16,377 nt of DNA from Temnopleurus reevesii (GCA_036244855.1 BQKZ01002462.1:1-16377), one strand, 5' to 3'; counted from the stretch's first letter, positions 8,901 through 16,140 are shown. Made by a program: numbers and translations. The notes: generated from the sequence alone by a model not told the origin.

Positions 8901-11900
8901 AAGAGGCATTTTGAAAGTATAATTGGCAATTTTCTTTCAAAGCATCTCGGAAATGCACCGTCAATCAGTGTTACTTCATGTTGGTATAAGGCAAGAATTA
9001 TTTTCAATCGATCATTGGCAATTTCTTGGTCGTTGTACAGTGAATTAGTATCAGATTCGACTGAAACATAGCATAAATAGAAAGATATATCCTTTCTTGC
9101 CCATTTGAGGGTGACCATTATTGAATTTGTTGAAAAAAGTAAATTCCAAAATTTTGTCTTGAATAGGTTAACTTAGTGGCAGCGGTGGGATGCTTCCAGA
9201 ACTGATTTTGTTTGGGCGAAGAAAACAATTTGTGTATCATTGGGTCAATTTTGATACTTGCACCTTTCTCTTTACTGACATGCATTCACATTTTTCCCAG
9301 TTCCATTCTAGATTGTATGAGCAGCAAACGTAGCGTGTGAACTTACATGAGCAGTTGTGTTATCTGGCGCGAGACAGGTGTCTCCACCGGCAGTCATATT
9401 ACAGAATGCGTAGAAAGCATCATCGGGACATCCTTCATTAGGATCGATCCAATAATAACCTGGAAATGAAGCAAGTGTGAGTAACATGAGGATATTGAGT
9501 CAATTCAATTCAATTCAAATCAAATTTTTCATTTCCATATGAATGAGATATTTAAAACAACACAAAATATTAAAATGGCATTTTTCAACAAATCAAGGAA
9601 ATGTACAAAAGAAATATATACATAATATTAATTTGTGCAATGAAAATTTGATGACAGAATCTTGAATGTTTTTGTAATAAAAACATGATAACTGGTGACT
9701 TTTTGATCCAATGCAGATTTAATGAATCATAATAATTTTAATTATAACATTTATATGGCACTTTATACTGGTGTTTCTAAGCGCCTAATGATGATAATGA
9801 TAATGATAATGGAAATTTACATGGCCAATTGATGATGGGCTTGGCAGTTCCTGTGCAAGGCCAGATAATTCATCCTCTCAGACAACTCTGAATTCAAACC
9901 ACTCTACCATTTCATAGAAACTTAAAATGAGATATAGATGATGAAAATTTATTTCTGGGTTGTTCCTGATATAGCGTGACATGAATGGTTCCATGACATT
10001 TGCTCTGGGGACAATTGCACAAATGAATAATCTGCAAAGTAACCAAACTTCTAACCTCTAAACTAATCTAAATCTAAGCCTAAACCTAATCTTCAAATAA
10101 ATCTGAAGCATAAAACATACATAACACTAGCCGTACGTCTAGTAAATAATTGAGACCGAAATAAAATTGGTAAATTAAACAAAATGCTCAAAATGAATAA
10201 TCTGCAAAGTTATCAAACTTCTAACCTCTAAACTAATCTAAACCTAAACCTAAACCTAATCTTCAAATAAATCTGAAGCATAAAACATACATAACACTAG
10301 CCGTACGTCTAGTAAATAATTGAGACCGGAATAAAATTGGTATAATAAATAATCTACAAATAATCTACAAAGTAACCAAATTTTTAACCTCTAAACTAAT
10401 ATAAACCTAAGCCTAAACCTAATCTTCAAATAAATCTGAAGCATAAAATCTGTCACAACACTAGCCGTTCATCTAATAAATAATTGAGACCGGAATAAAA
10501 TTGGTGAATGAAACAAAATGCTCAAAATGAATAACCTACAAAGTAACAAAACTTCTAACCTCTAAACTGATCTAAACCTAAGCCTAAACCTAATCCTCAA
10601 ATAAATCTGAAGCATAAAATCTGTCACAACACTAGCCGTTCATCTAATAAATAATTGAAATAAGAAAAATTGTTAAATTTAACGACACTGGCAGGAGTTA
10701 ATTTGATTTTACTAACCATCCTGGGTCTTAGGATGGCACATAAGAAGGTCCTTGCAAGTACGGGCGGGGTTATCCTTGGTTCCGTTTGGCTTCTTGATGC
10801 CTTCCACATCCGTCTGCAGCTGATCCAACGATGTGAAGAGCACCTCCATAGCCTTCACGTACGGCAGCGGAAGATCATCAAAGCCAGGCACGTATCTGAA
10901 AGGCATATCCGGCAGATCCTCGATGTTCATGCCGTTAGCCAGGTACTCGTCGATATCGAGGAAATCGTTGTCGGATGGGATGTTGTTGGGATCCACCTGT
11001 CGCTTTCGTCTCTTGGTGCCTCCGAAAGGACTGGAGCTTGAGGCAGACAAGGTAGTCTCTCCTTCCGCGCCGGTGTCGAAGGTTGTGTCGCCGTCGGTTG
11101 AAGCACCAACTCCGGGCACGCCAAAGTCTCCGTAATTGGGAGGGTACATGTCTGGGCGAAGGGTGAGCATACCACGGTCTACCAAGGCTTGCAGGTACTG
11201 GTGGCAAAGACAATAGTACAGAGGTTAGGATGGCTACACTATGTTTGAATAAACAGCTGTATACTGTTATTTTGATTTATTTAATTTGATTAATCATATT
11301 TTCCATTTCAATAAAGTTTTCACAAATTGAACACAAAAAGGTAATGATTTGAAAGTAGAAACAAAAACATTTACATAATGTCAATTAAAAGAAAATCCCT
11401 AGCCATATATCTGGATGGGGACGTGTATATTTGAGGAATGGAGGGGCAATCACATAAACTTCAATAGTATTTTAAACAATATTTAGAGTCAACAACTTTC
11501 TTACCAAAACCAAAATCTGCATACATGTTTATTTGTTTCTCTAAAATATTGGGATGATATTTTCTGCTATTTTTGTTCATTATTTCTCTTTTTCTCAAAC
11601 AGAATCATCTTTTTTTTTCTAATTAGGCAATTATTCTTGGGGAAAAAGATAAAAATTACCAATAATGTTAGAATTTTAATCTGAAAAACTGTTATAAAAG
11701 AATCATACATTTCAGGTAAATCTAATCATATCATGTTGCACAAAGAAATTCCATACGTTCATATTCTGTCAATAATGCCCTCTATCAAGATGGGGCACTT
11801 CTTTGAGGTTTATTTATATTGCAAACTTTGATCAACCTTCTCATGAAAATTATCTAAACAGTAGAGCAACATCAGCTTTCATTTTCACCATCTCTTAATA

Positions 11901-13989
11901 TAATAAAACCTATATCAAATAAAGAATTCCTAAATTACCCAAACCCATATATTTTTTACATCTACGACACAAAGTAATAGTCACTATGCAAAATACTATT
12001 GAAATTATTACCTCTGCTGTGGCTGGTGGTCCCTAGAAGGAGAGAAAAAAAGTAGAATAAAAATTACCACTTTGATGATTAGTCATATGACACAGAACAA
12101 GTTACCAAAAAATATTCAAACTAATTAAATTAGATTTCAGCTAACATACATATCTAGTTGCTGTGAAATCATTTGATATGCACAATACATTTATTTATTT
12201 ATTTATTTTATTCATTACTATTATTTATACAGGGTGGCTCATTTCACCAGTTTGGTGGTCTTCCATGAGACTCTTTTTGCAAACAATGACACGAATTAAC
12301 ACAATAATACAAACAATAAAACAATATATTGAAATATATAAATATACAAGTGATGATGAATTCAGAATATTTACAAACATTATCCTTATAAGCTACATAA
12401 TTTTTCATTCAATAAAATTAAATGGTTATTTTCAGAAATTAAATCGAGTTAAATTACGTAAATCAAGAGCAGTTGAAGAACTAAAATTTAATCATTTTAC
12501 TAAAGAATAATTATTCTACTAAAGAATAATGCCTCCAGCACCAGAGGTCTAAATAAATGACCAGAACAAAGAGAAGAGTAAATAAATGCTAGAATTAAAC
12601 AAATTAGAAGTCTCCTATACTACTCAGACTATAGGAATATGAGAGAGTAGAAAAAAGAGCAAATTTGTAACATATTTCCATAATACAAAAGCCAAAATCA
12701 TCAAAATGGACTCAGCTCACATATTCTCAGATTGATTCTACATAATTTTTAACCATAGGAAGTATAAATCCAATCAAGTAGATAGAAGCATGCCTTACTA
12801 CTTAGTCAGTAATGTTTAATAAGTTATTAATGTTGCTAAATATTTCTATTCAGTAAGAAATATGTCTTTTTTTCAGAAAGATGAAAAAGTTTGACTGAAT
12901 TACTTACAGGCTGTCCAGGTCCTCCCTATAGATTAGAAAAATGAAAAACAAAAGAGAAATACAATTTCATAATTGAATACAAGATAAACTTCAAACAGTA
13001 TTTGCAATTATAATGTATACCGATATTCATCACAGGAAACGTCCGTAATTCTTGGCTCAAAACATGGCACATGAAAATCTTGGACTGCATTGAAAATTGC
13101 AATCAAACATTGAATTATTTCATTTGATTTATGACTTTTGATTTAACAACACACATGATATTTGATGATACTGTAACAAAAGTGATTAAACAAGACTTGA
13201 AGTACATAATGTAAAATAATCAAATTTATGATTATTGGTTTCTTTTATCAGCATTTTTCTGTTTTTCTAAATCTTAAATCAATAAACTCAACACAGACAC
13301 AGCCAATCTCGTCTCTCCCTGCCCATAAATGTGGTACATTTTCACAAATGTGTACCTATGTCATACATTTTCGTAGACCTGGTTAATTGACATTATTTGG
13401 TACACAGTAATAATTGGTTAAATTCAATCTTAAAGATCTGTTCAAATTGTCATAAAAGAAGCTTTATTGTCATAAATCATGCATAAAATCAATACATTAG
13501 TCATGACTGTGAACAATATTGTCACAATATTCTATTGTAGATCAAACTGTTTACATCCTATATTCTATAATTGTAACAATTTTTATTCAATTTGATATTC
13601 TTTTATTGAACAAACACTTTAAATTTCATATTCTATTGTTTATAAAAAATGGTTTCAGTTGATACTTTATTGACAACTAAAGTCTTTGGCCTTCATATTA
13701 TATTATTAACCAAACTATATTTGTTTGTATTATATTGTGAATACTCACTGGTGGTCCTCTATCTCCCTTCACTCCATAGTCTCCTCGCTCTCCTGGGGGT
13801 CCAGGCAAACCATCTCTACCCTGAAAACAACAAGGTAAAAGAATAAGTGTCAATTCATGATGATGCTAATGATAAAACCAGGGTAAAGGCTATAAAAGAA
13901 AGTACCCATTTGTCACGAGTAAAAAAACTATGTAAAGATTTCCTAATAGATAGTAAATTGTATGATGTATGCATGTGTGTGTTTATGTA

Positions 13990-14026
<37 letters not shown>

Positions 14027-16131
14027 GTACTTGTATGCTATTTTATTTAAAAAATGGATTTTTTAAGTTTAATTATGTTATATTTTAATGTACATGTATT
14101 TAATTTCATATTATGTATTTCAAATGTATTAAATGTTTTTAGATTATGGGGCTCCGACCACAAGCACAAATAAGGAGTCCCAACCTCTCATTTTTTGTTA
14201 TATTTGTGTTGATTTGTATGTCTATTTATCATGTTTATTGTCTGTTTTGTATACTATGTTTGTTACTTCTGTTCTTTAAAAGATTGATTGAATAAAACAA
14301 TCTGAATCTAACTCGATCAGTAGATCACAACCAGGGGGTGTTTCATCAAGATATGTCGCAGCGACAAGGAGTCATTTTCCGACAGTTCCCATAGCAACTG
14401 TCACCAATAGTGCTTTTCATCCAATCACAATCAAGGAATTTGTCAGGGCTGACTAATTGTCTCAAATCTTGATGAAACACCCCCAGGGGCTCCAAGGTTC
14501 AATTTTTGGCTGTGTCATACAAAAAGATGTACAAAATATGGGAATTACTGCTAACCTATTTGGATTTCAATAAGAAAGGAACAGTGTGTGTCGAGCTGGC
14601 ACTGCTCAGCAGCTGCAGGACTCACATCTCAATGGGAAAATAGAATTTTGTTTACAATTTAATAAGATTTGGAGTAGACTTAATCAGAGTATTTATAATA
14701 CATCATAAAAAGATGATGATGATGATTTTGGAAGTGATTAATAATGAGTATTTTGTCAGTGTTTTAGTAACGAATAAAAAAATCCAAATGCTTAATACAT
14801 CGTTTCAACTCTCCCTTCTTGTGATAAATCAAAAAGCGACTTGTACGAAGCCTTAATCTTGAATTTTACAAATTATACGTTTCTCATGATAAATCAAAAA
14901 GTGCCTAGCTCACACGTTTAAGATATATGGACGTGCACAGAAAGAGAGCATGCGTTCAACAAGCCACTCACAAAGCCTTTCTCGGGAATAGGGTCCATGC
15001 ATTTATCGTGAACGAGATGATTTGCTTCTGACTCCTTAACTTTATAATGTGAGTTAAAGTTATTTTAAGTTCATTTCAAGTACATAAATTATATACAAAT
15101 TACATTTCTTGACCTTAGATACCCTTTAAGACAATAAACCTTCTATTATTTTTCTATAGACCTATGTCATTCTGCTCATATTGTATTCCTAATGTATTCT
15201 ATACTGCTCTTTGTATTTATGTGTCTTCACCAGCATTTGGTTTGAGATGACTGGGATGGAAAACCTGCGGGTTATGGAGATTAAGTTCTCCTTTTCCACG
15301 CCTCTGCAGCCCTCTCAAACCAACTGCAGGTCTTAAATTAATTATTCCTTTGCCTAATTCTTGTATCTTTGTATCCTTTACTTATACTGCAATTGTTTTG
15401 TTTTGAATTTGCCGAATAAATAATAATAATAATAATAATAATAATATCGTGACTTACCGGCAAACCTGGAGGTCCCTCGGGTCCTCCTAATCCACGTGGT
15501 CCTTCACCGCCCTGTACGACAATGAGAAATAAGAAGAAAAATTATAAACACGTTTACTGCATAATTGTTTTGTTTGTTTGTTTTTTTTGGGGGGGGGTTA
15601 ATTTTCGCACTTTTCGTGGTAAAAGTGCTGACCGCGAATTTCCGACCTGCGAACATAATCCTTCGGAATTTGTATGAAAAGTTAACATAAGTAGTACTTG
15701 CTACACTGCATTTTGAAGTGGCACGTTGACGCTTTCATTGTTTCACTCCCATGTATACTTGCGATTCTAATCAAACTCTCCAGAATATACAGTGATTACG
15801 TGGCAATTCTTTACAATTTTTCAGCATTCAACAGCATTCTTTTGCAGCAGTAATCACTTTCTGTTTCTTGAATAATCTTTATTAGTTTTGAAATGAAACT
15901 TAAAGGATCTCCCTTGGGTCCTTGGGGACCTTCCTCTCTTTTGTATTACTTGTCCGATTTTCTTGAACCTTTTTGTGTTTTCCTCCAGTTATGAAAAATG
16001 AAATAATTTAAAATGAAACTTACAGGATCTCCCTTAGGTCCTTGGGGACCTTCCTCTCCGCGGCTTCCCTTGTCTCCCTTCTCTCCCAGCGGTCCAACAT
16101 CTCCAGTGCGTCCCAGGAATCCACGATCTCC
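2826..16131 (-). CDS. Fibrillar procollagen alpha chain, 3' part (10 exons, 5' end outside window)
   Basis: Minus-strand join of ten exons: 16131-16024, 15511-15458, 13820-13749, 12925-12908, 12032-12012, 11197-10717, 9459-9347, 5156-5088, 3798-3583 and 2969-2826. The total is 1296 nt, or 431 residues plus TAG, in one uninterrupted frame with GT/AG at every intron. Residues 1-87 are mostly Gly-X-Y helix, 88-157 are the telopeptide-like linker ending at KRRKR, and 158-431 are the C-propeptide (COLF1 family). The C-propeptide shows the family landmarks [27 protein letters not shown], the APLDFG motif and a C-terminal ACFN. Family knowledge: such chains are secreted, trimerise through this domain and form extracellular fibrils. 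Eight C-propeptide cysteines match the vertebrate alpha1(I) pattern, so a homotrimer is possible. The N-terminal part of the gene lies past the right edge. Which paralogue this is cannot be told from the sequence alone. Confidence 0.95.
2970..3582 (-). other. Last intron of the collagen gene
   Basis: 613 bp between exons 9 and 10, GTACAG donor and ACAG acceptor. Moderately mixed composition; I see no repeat or embedded gene in it. Confidence 0.9.
3583..3798 (-). CDS. Collagen exon 9 of window: C-propeptide, chain-recognition region and cysteines 6-7
   Basis: 216 bp, 72 codons, phase 0 both ends, beginning [20 protein letters not shown] and ending KVLKDECK. The QLTFLRL core and the (Y)EC and (D)EC cysteines match the family. 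Compared with vertebrate chains the loop between FSY and QLTF, which overlaps the known chain-recognition sequence, is about seven residues shorter, and the usual NIT glycosylation site before YxC is KFT here. Acceptor AG at 3800-3799, donor GTACAG from 3582, a weaker donor than the others. Confidence 0.95.
4809..4838. repeat. (GAT)n microsatellite
   Basis: Short run of GAA then GAT triplets on the plus strand inside the intron between exons 9 and 8. Confidence 0.9.
4888..4934. repeat. 20-bp tandem repeat, 2.3 copies
   Basis: CTCAAAAAATAACCACGTCG, then CTCAAAAAATAACCATGTCT, then CTCAAAA. The two full units differ at three positions. Intronic, no function seen. Confidence 0.85.
5088..5156 (-). 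CDS. Collagen exon 8 of window: C-propeptide middle
   Basis: 69 bp, 23 codons, phase 0 both ends: [20 protein letters not shown] then GKE. The W-F-x-E core aligns with the VWFGE segment of vertebrate C-propeptides; the rest is poorly conserved. Acceptor AG at 5158-5157, donor GTAAGG from 5087. With exon 7 it totals 182 bp, close to the single exon of about 190 bp that encodes this part in vertebrate fibrillar genes, so an extra 4.2-kb intron splits it here. Confidence 0.88.
5763..5834 (+). pseudogene. Possible C-terminal remnant of a LINE reverse transcriptase ORF
   Basis: In the frame ending at the TAA at 5832-5834 the plus strand reads [20 protein letters not shown] then FKQ. An S-x-x-x-FKS-LLKT-x-F ending just before the stop is common at the C-terminus of animal non-LTR retrotransposon polyproteins. 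It is followed after about 115 bp by a (TTA)n tail, as expected for such elements. Only about 23 residues are readable before an upstream stop, so this is a strongly truncated copy at best. Confidence 0.4.
5835..5970 (+). mobile_element. Putative LINE 3' UTR with (TTA)n tail
   Basis: Follows the putative ORF end and finishes in a (TTA)n run at 5948-5969. Simple-repeat tails rather than poly(A) are usual for several invertebrate LINE clades. Assignment rests on this layout and on the preceding peptide; no family is named. Confidence 0.4.
9347..9459 (-). CDS. Collagen exon 7 of window: C-propeptide, calcium-loop and cysteines 3-5
   Basis: 113 bp; its first two bases complete the split glycine codon left by the previous exon (G plus GT), and it ends in phase 0. 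It reads [20 protein letters not shown] then [17 protein letters not shown]. The D-x-N-E-x-C-x-x-D spacing matches the calcium-binding loop known from procollagen III, with Glu where Gln is usual. Three cysteines (GC, FC, TC) match family positions. Two N-glycosylation sequons, NMT and NTT, are present. Acceptor AG at 9461-9460, donor GTAAGT from 9346. Confidence 0.95.
9494..9545 (-). mobile_element. Retroelement-like 3' tail, minus strand
   Basis: On the minus strand the sequence runs TCATATGGAAATGAAAAATT then TGATT(TGAAT) and three GAATT repeats. A short pentamer-repeat tail after an AT-rich end is typical of 3' ends of non-LTR elements. The 5' extent is not visible. Confidence 0.35.
9730..9812 (+). 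repeat. Dispersed-repeat fragment with (GATAAT)n-like end
   Basis: TTTATATGGCACTTTATACT, GTGTTTCTAAGCGCC, then a run of ATGATGATAATGATAATG. From memory this TTATATxGC-CTTT...CTAAGCGC pattern is a common dispersed repeat in marine invertebrate genomes; that identification is established only loosely and needs a repeat-library search. Confidence 0.4.
10015..10675. repeat. Tandem array of four ~170-bp units with CCTAAA-rich core
   Basis: The words AATGAATAATCTGCAAAGT, TAACCTCTAAACTAAT, CTTCAAATAAATCTGAAGCA, ACACTAGCCGT and ATAATTGAGACCG recur in that order four times. Using TAACCTCTAAACT as a marker, copies sit at 10052, 10222, 10385 and 10556, so periods are 170, 163 and 171 bp. Each unit has runs of AACCTAAACCTAAACC that resemble but do not equal the TTAGGG telomere repeat. 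Copies 3 and 4 share variants (CTGTCACAACA, GTTCATCTAATA) that set them apart from copies 1 and 2 (ACATACATAACA, GTACGTCTAGTA). Confidence 0.93.
10717..11197 (-). CDS. Collagen exon 6 of window: telopeptide linker, furin-type site, start of C-propeptide
   Basis: 481 bp, phase 0 in and phase 1 out (160 codons plus G). Acceptor AG at 11199-11198, donor GTTAGT from 10716. Exon residues 1-61 begin [10 protein letters not shown] and form a Gly/Ser/Thr/Asp-rich linker without lysine until KRRKR at residues 62-66 (11014-11000), a furin consensus. Residues 67-130 are acidic. Around 117-137 a short amphipathic stretch ([20 protein letters not shown]) sits where fibrillar C-propeptides have their trimer coiled coil. 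It continues with an NGT sequon and [12 protein letters not shown], carrying the first two family cysteines. The exon is markedly more GC-rich than the flanking introns. Antisense and other-frame open stretches here are shadows of this exon. Confidence 0.95.
11198..12011 (-). other. Intron between exons 5 and 6
   Basis: 814 bp of AT-rich sequence with GTAATA donor and CCACCAG acceptor. I see no repeats beyond short A and T runs, and no Gly-X-Y stretch. Confidence 0.85.
12012..12032 (-). CDS. Collagen exon 5 of window: 21 bp micro-exon, end of triple helix
   Basis: Encodes GPPATAE: the last helix triplet, GPP, followed by the first non-helical residues. The acceptor AG (12034-12033) follows a long pyrimidine tract on the coding strand, and the donor is GAG followed by GTAATA from 12011. 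Phase 0 at both ends. In vertebrate fibrillar genes the helix end, C-telopeptide and start of the C-propeptide share one junction exon; here they are split into this micro-exon and the next large exon. Confidence 0.78.
12033..12907 (-). other. Intron between exons 4 and 5
   Basis: 875 bp, dominated by the minus-strand retroelement 3' end given separately. The 115-residue plus-strand open frame at 12163-12510 is AT-driven, antisense to that element, and has no recognisable domain. Confidence 0.8.
12187..12300 (-). mobile_element. Retroelement 3' end with (ATAAA/AAAT)n tail, minus strand
   Basis: Read on the minus strand: GAGTCTCATGGAAGACCACC, then CTGGTGAAATGAGCCACCCT, GTATAAATAATAG and a tail of repeated AAAT units ending at 12187. 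A conserved block directly followed by a tetranucleotide tail is the usual look of a LINE or SINE 3' end. The 5' limit is not visible; AT-rich sequence up to about 12530 may belong to it. Confidence 0.5.
12908..12925 (-). CDS. Collagen exon 4 of window: 18 bp micro-exon
   Basis: Encodes two triplets, GGPGQP. The coding strand shows a pyrimidine-rich tract, acceptor AG at 12927-12926, then GGAGGACCTGGACAGCCT and the donor GTAAGT from 12907. It keeps phase 0 on both sides and joins Gly-X-Y to Gly-X-Y without a break, which is why I call it despite its size. Fibrillar collagen helix exons are usually 45, 54, 99, 108 or 162 bp, so 18 bp is very small. Optional inclusion would not shift the frame. 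Confidence 0.78.
12926..13748 (-). other. Intron between exons 3 and 4
   Basis: 823 bp of AT-rich intron, GTGAGT donor and TATAG acceptor. No repeat or embedded gene found. Any further micro-exon of 18-21 bp could hide here and would be hard to see by eye. Confidence 0.8.
13749..13820 (-). CDS. Collagen exon 3 of window: 72 bp triple-helix exon
   Basis: Encodes eight Gly-X-Y triplets, 24 residues, beginning [16 protein letters not shown] and ending GDRGPP. Phase 0 at both ends. Acceptor AG at 13822-13821 (coding strand TTTCAG) and donor GTGAGT from 13748. It contains GPPGER, which has the form of the GxOGER integrin-binding sites of vertebrate collagens if the Y-position proline is hydroxylated, overlapping an RGD. 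The motif form is seen in the sequence; function is inference. Confidence 0.93.
13993..14028. repeat. (GT)n microsatellite
   Basis: About 15 GT dinucleotides, nearly pure, with imperfect GT-rich flanks from about 13975 to 14030. Confidence 0.95.
14040..14310 (+). mobile_element. LINE-like 3' UTR with a GC hairpin
   Basis: A T-rich plus-strand block containing GGGGCTCC at 14148-14155 and GGAGTCCC at 14174-14181, which pair as an 8-bp stem with one G-T. It ends in GATTGATTGAATAAAACAAT. A GC stem in a T-rich 3' UTR followed by a short repetitive AT tail is the typical arrangement at 3' ends of animal LINEs. No coding remnant is visible, so the boundaries are approximate. Confidence 0.45.
14334..14484. 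mobile_element. 151-bp element with perfect 19-bp terminal inverted repeats (MITE-like)
   Basis: GGGGGTGTTTCATCAAGAT at 14334-14352 is the exact complement of ATCTTGATGAAACACCCCC at 14466-14484. The interior has further short inverted pairs: TGTCGC/GCGACA near 14355-14367, and GACAGTT/AACTGTC near 14382-14402. The size, terminal repeats and lack of coding sequence fit a non-autonomous DNA transposon. I do not see a convincing target-site duplication, so no superfamily is named. Confidence 0.85.
15160..15446 (+). mobile_element. Retroelement-like 3' end with (ATA)n tail
   Basis: A plus-strand pyrimidine-rich block with a short stem (GGAGA at 15276 with TCTCC at 15287) and CTGCAG words, running into GCCGAATAAATAATAATAAT. 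The ATA tail covers 15415-15446. The left limit is a guess. The tail ends about 11 bp from the collagen exon 2 donor, on the opposite strand to the gene. Confidence 0.45.
15458..15511 (-). CDS. Collagen exon 2 of window: 54 bp triple-helix exon
   Basis: Encodes six Gly-X-Y triplets ([18 protein letters not shown]), 18 residues, starting on glycine with phase 0 at both ends. This is the classic 54-bp fibrillar collagen exon. The acceptor AG at 15513-15512 is preceded on the coding strand by a good pyrimidine tract; the donor GTAAGT begins at 15457. An (ATA)n microsatellite that tails a retroelement-like repeat ends only about 11 bp from this donor. Confidence 0.95.
15600..15639. repeat. Intronic hairpin
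   Basis: GCACTTTT, six-base loop CGTGGT, AAAAGTGC (15607-15628) forms a perfect 8-bp stem; outer words AATTTTCGC and GCGAATT extend it imperfectly. Follows a long T-then-G homopolymer run. No function is claimed. Confidence 0.6.
15891..15938 (-). pseudogene. Relic partial duplicate of the 108-bp collagen exon with its donor lost
   Basis: This 48-bp stretch matches 16011-16058 with only two differences. It spans the last 35 bp of exon 16131-16024 plus the first bases of its intron, at an offset of 120 bp. One of the two changes hits the splice donor: the coding strand reads CCT followed by TTAAGT where the live exon has CCT followed by GTAAGT. The similarity stops at 15938 and the 5' part of the exon is missing. 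The copy still reads as Gly-X-Y codons ([11 protein letters not shown]), but without a proper donor it should not be spliced in. Most likely a small tandem duplication inside the intron; a cryptic donor further downstream cannot be fully excluded. Confidence 0.8.
16024..16131 (-). CDS. Collagen exon 1 of window: 108 bp triple-helix exon
   Basis: Encodes 12 uninterrupted Gly-X-Y triplets (36 residues), starting [12 protein letters not shown] and ending [11 protein letters not shown]. It starts exactly on a glycine codon and ends on a Y position, phase 0 at both ends. The 108-bp size is twice the ancestral 54-bp unit of fibrillar collagen genes. The acceptor AG is at 16133-16132 and the donor GTAAGT begins at 16023. 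The helix is highly charged here (K, R, D, E in most triplets). Upstream of the acceptor, on the coding strand, the pyrimidine tract is largely an (ATT)n microsatellite. A damaged second copy of the 3' part of this exon lies 120 bp downstream. Confidence 0.95.
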
Positions 16132-16140
16132 CTGTCAATT

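Larger units (their letters stand above)
5157..9346 (-). other. 4.2-kb intron between exons 7 and 8
   Basis: The longest intron here (4190 bp) and AT-rich throughout. It contains a LINE-type 3' end near 5763-5970, a small GC-rich island near 6190-6300, a pair of inverted 13-mers at 7339 and 7708, and no exon-like Gly-X-Y or COLF1 sequence that I can find. The open frames at 7022-7309, 7704-8045, 8015-8212 and 8864-9118 have no recognisable features. Confidence 0.8.
9347..10716 (-). other. Exon 7 plus the intron between exons 6 and 7 (9460-10716)
   Basis: The intron part is 1257 bp. About half of it is the four-copy tandem array at 10015-10675, with a retroelement-like tail near 9494-9545 and a dispersed-repeat fragment near 9730-9812. 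The array stops about 40 bp from the exon 6 donor. Confidence 0.8.
13821..15457 (-). other. Intron between exons 2 and 3
   Basis: 1637 bp, the most repeat-loaded intron: GT microsatellite, a LINE-like 3' end, a 151-bp inverted-repeat element, a second retroelement-like 3' end and an ATA tail, each listed separately. I see no Gly-X-Y exon in it. Confidence 0.8.
15512..16023 (-). other. Intron between exons 1 and 2
   Basis: 512 bp. Holds the relic exon copy (15891-15938), a T8G9-like homopolymer junction near 15581-15597 and a hairpin at 15600-15639. Confidence 0.9.

Noticed and set aside
6350..9200. Shared word TAGTGGCAGC(A/G)GTGGGAT near 6338 and 9175
   Set aside because: Only about 18 bp matches and the flanks differ; could be two fragments of one repeat but there is not enough to support it.
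10670..11213. Several overlapping open frames on both strands
   Set aside because: Only the minus frame with the collagen propeptide matches known sequence and splice sites; the others are shadows of its GC-rich coding sequence.
12163..12510. 115-residue plus-strand open frame with a hydrophobic start
   Set aside because: Extremely AT-rich, antisense to a retroelement end, Ile/Lys/Asn/Tyr bias from composition, and no domain recognised.
14822..14905. Direct repeat TGATAAATCAAAAAG at about 14821 and 14887
   Set aside because: A single 15-bp pair in AT-rich DNA with no wider similarity.
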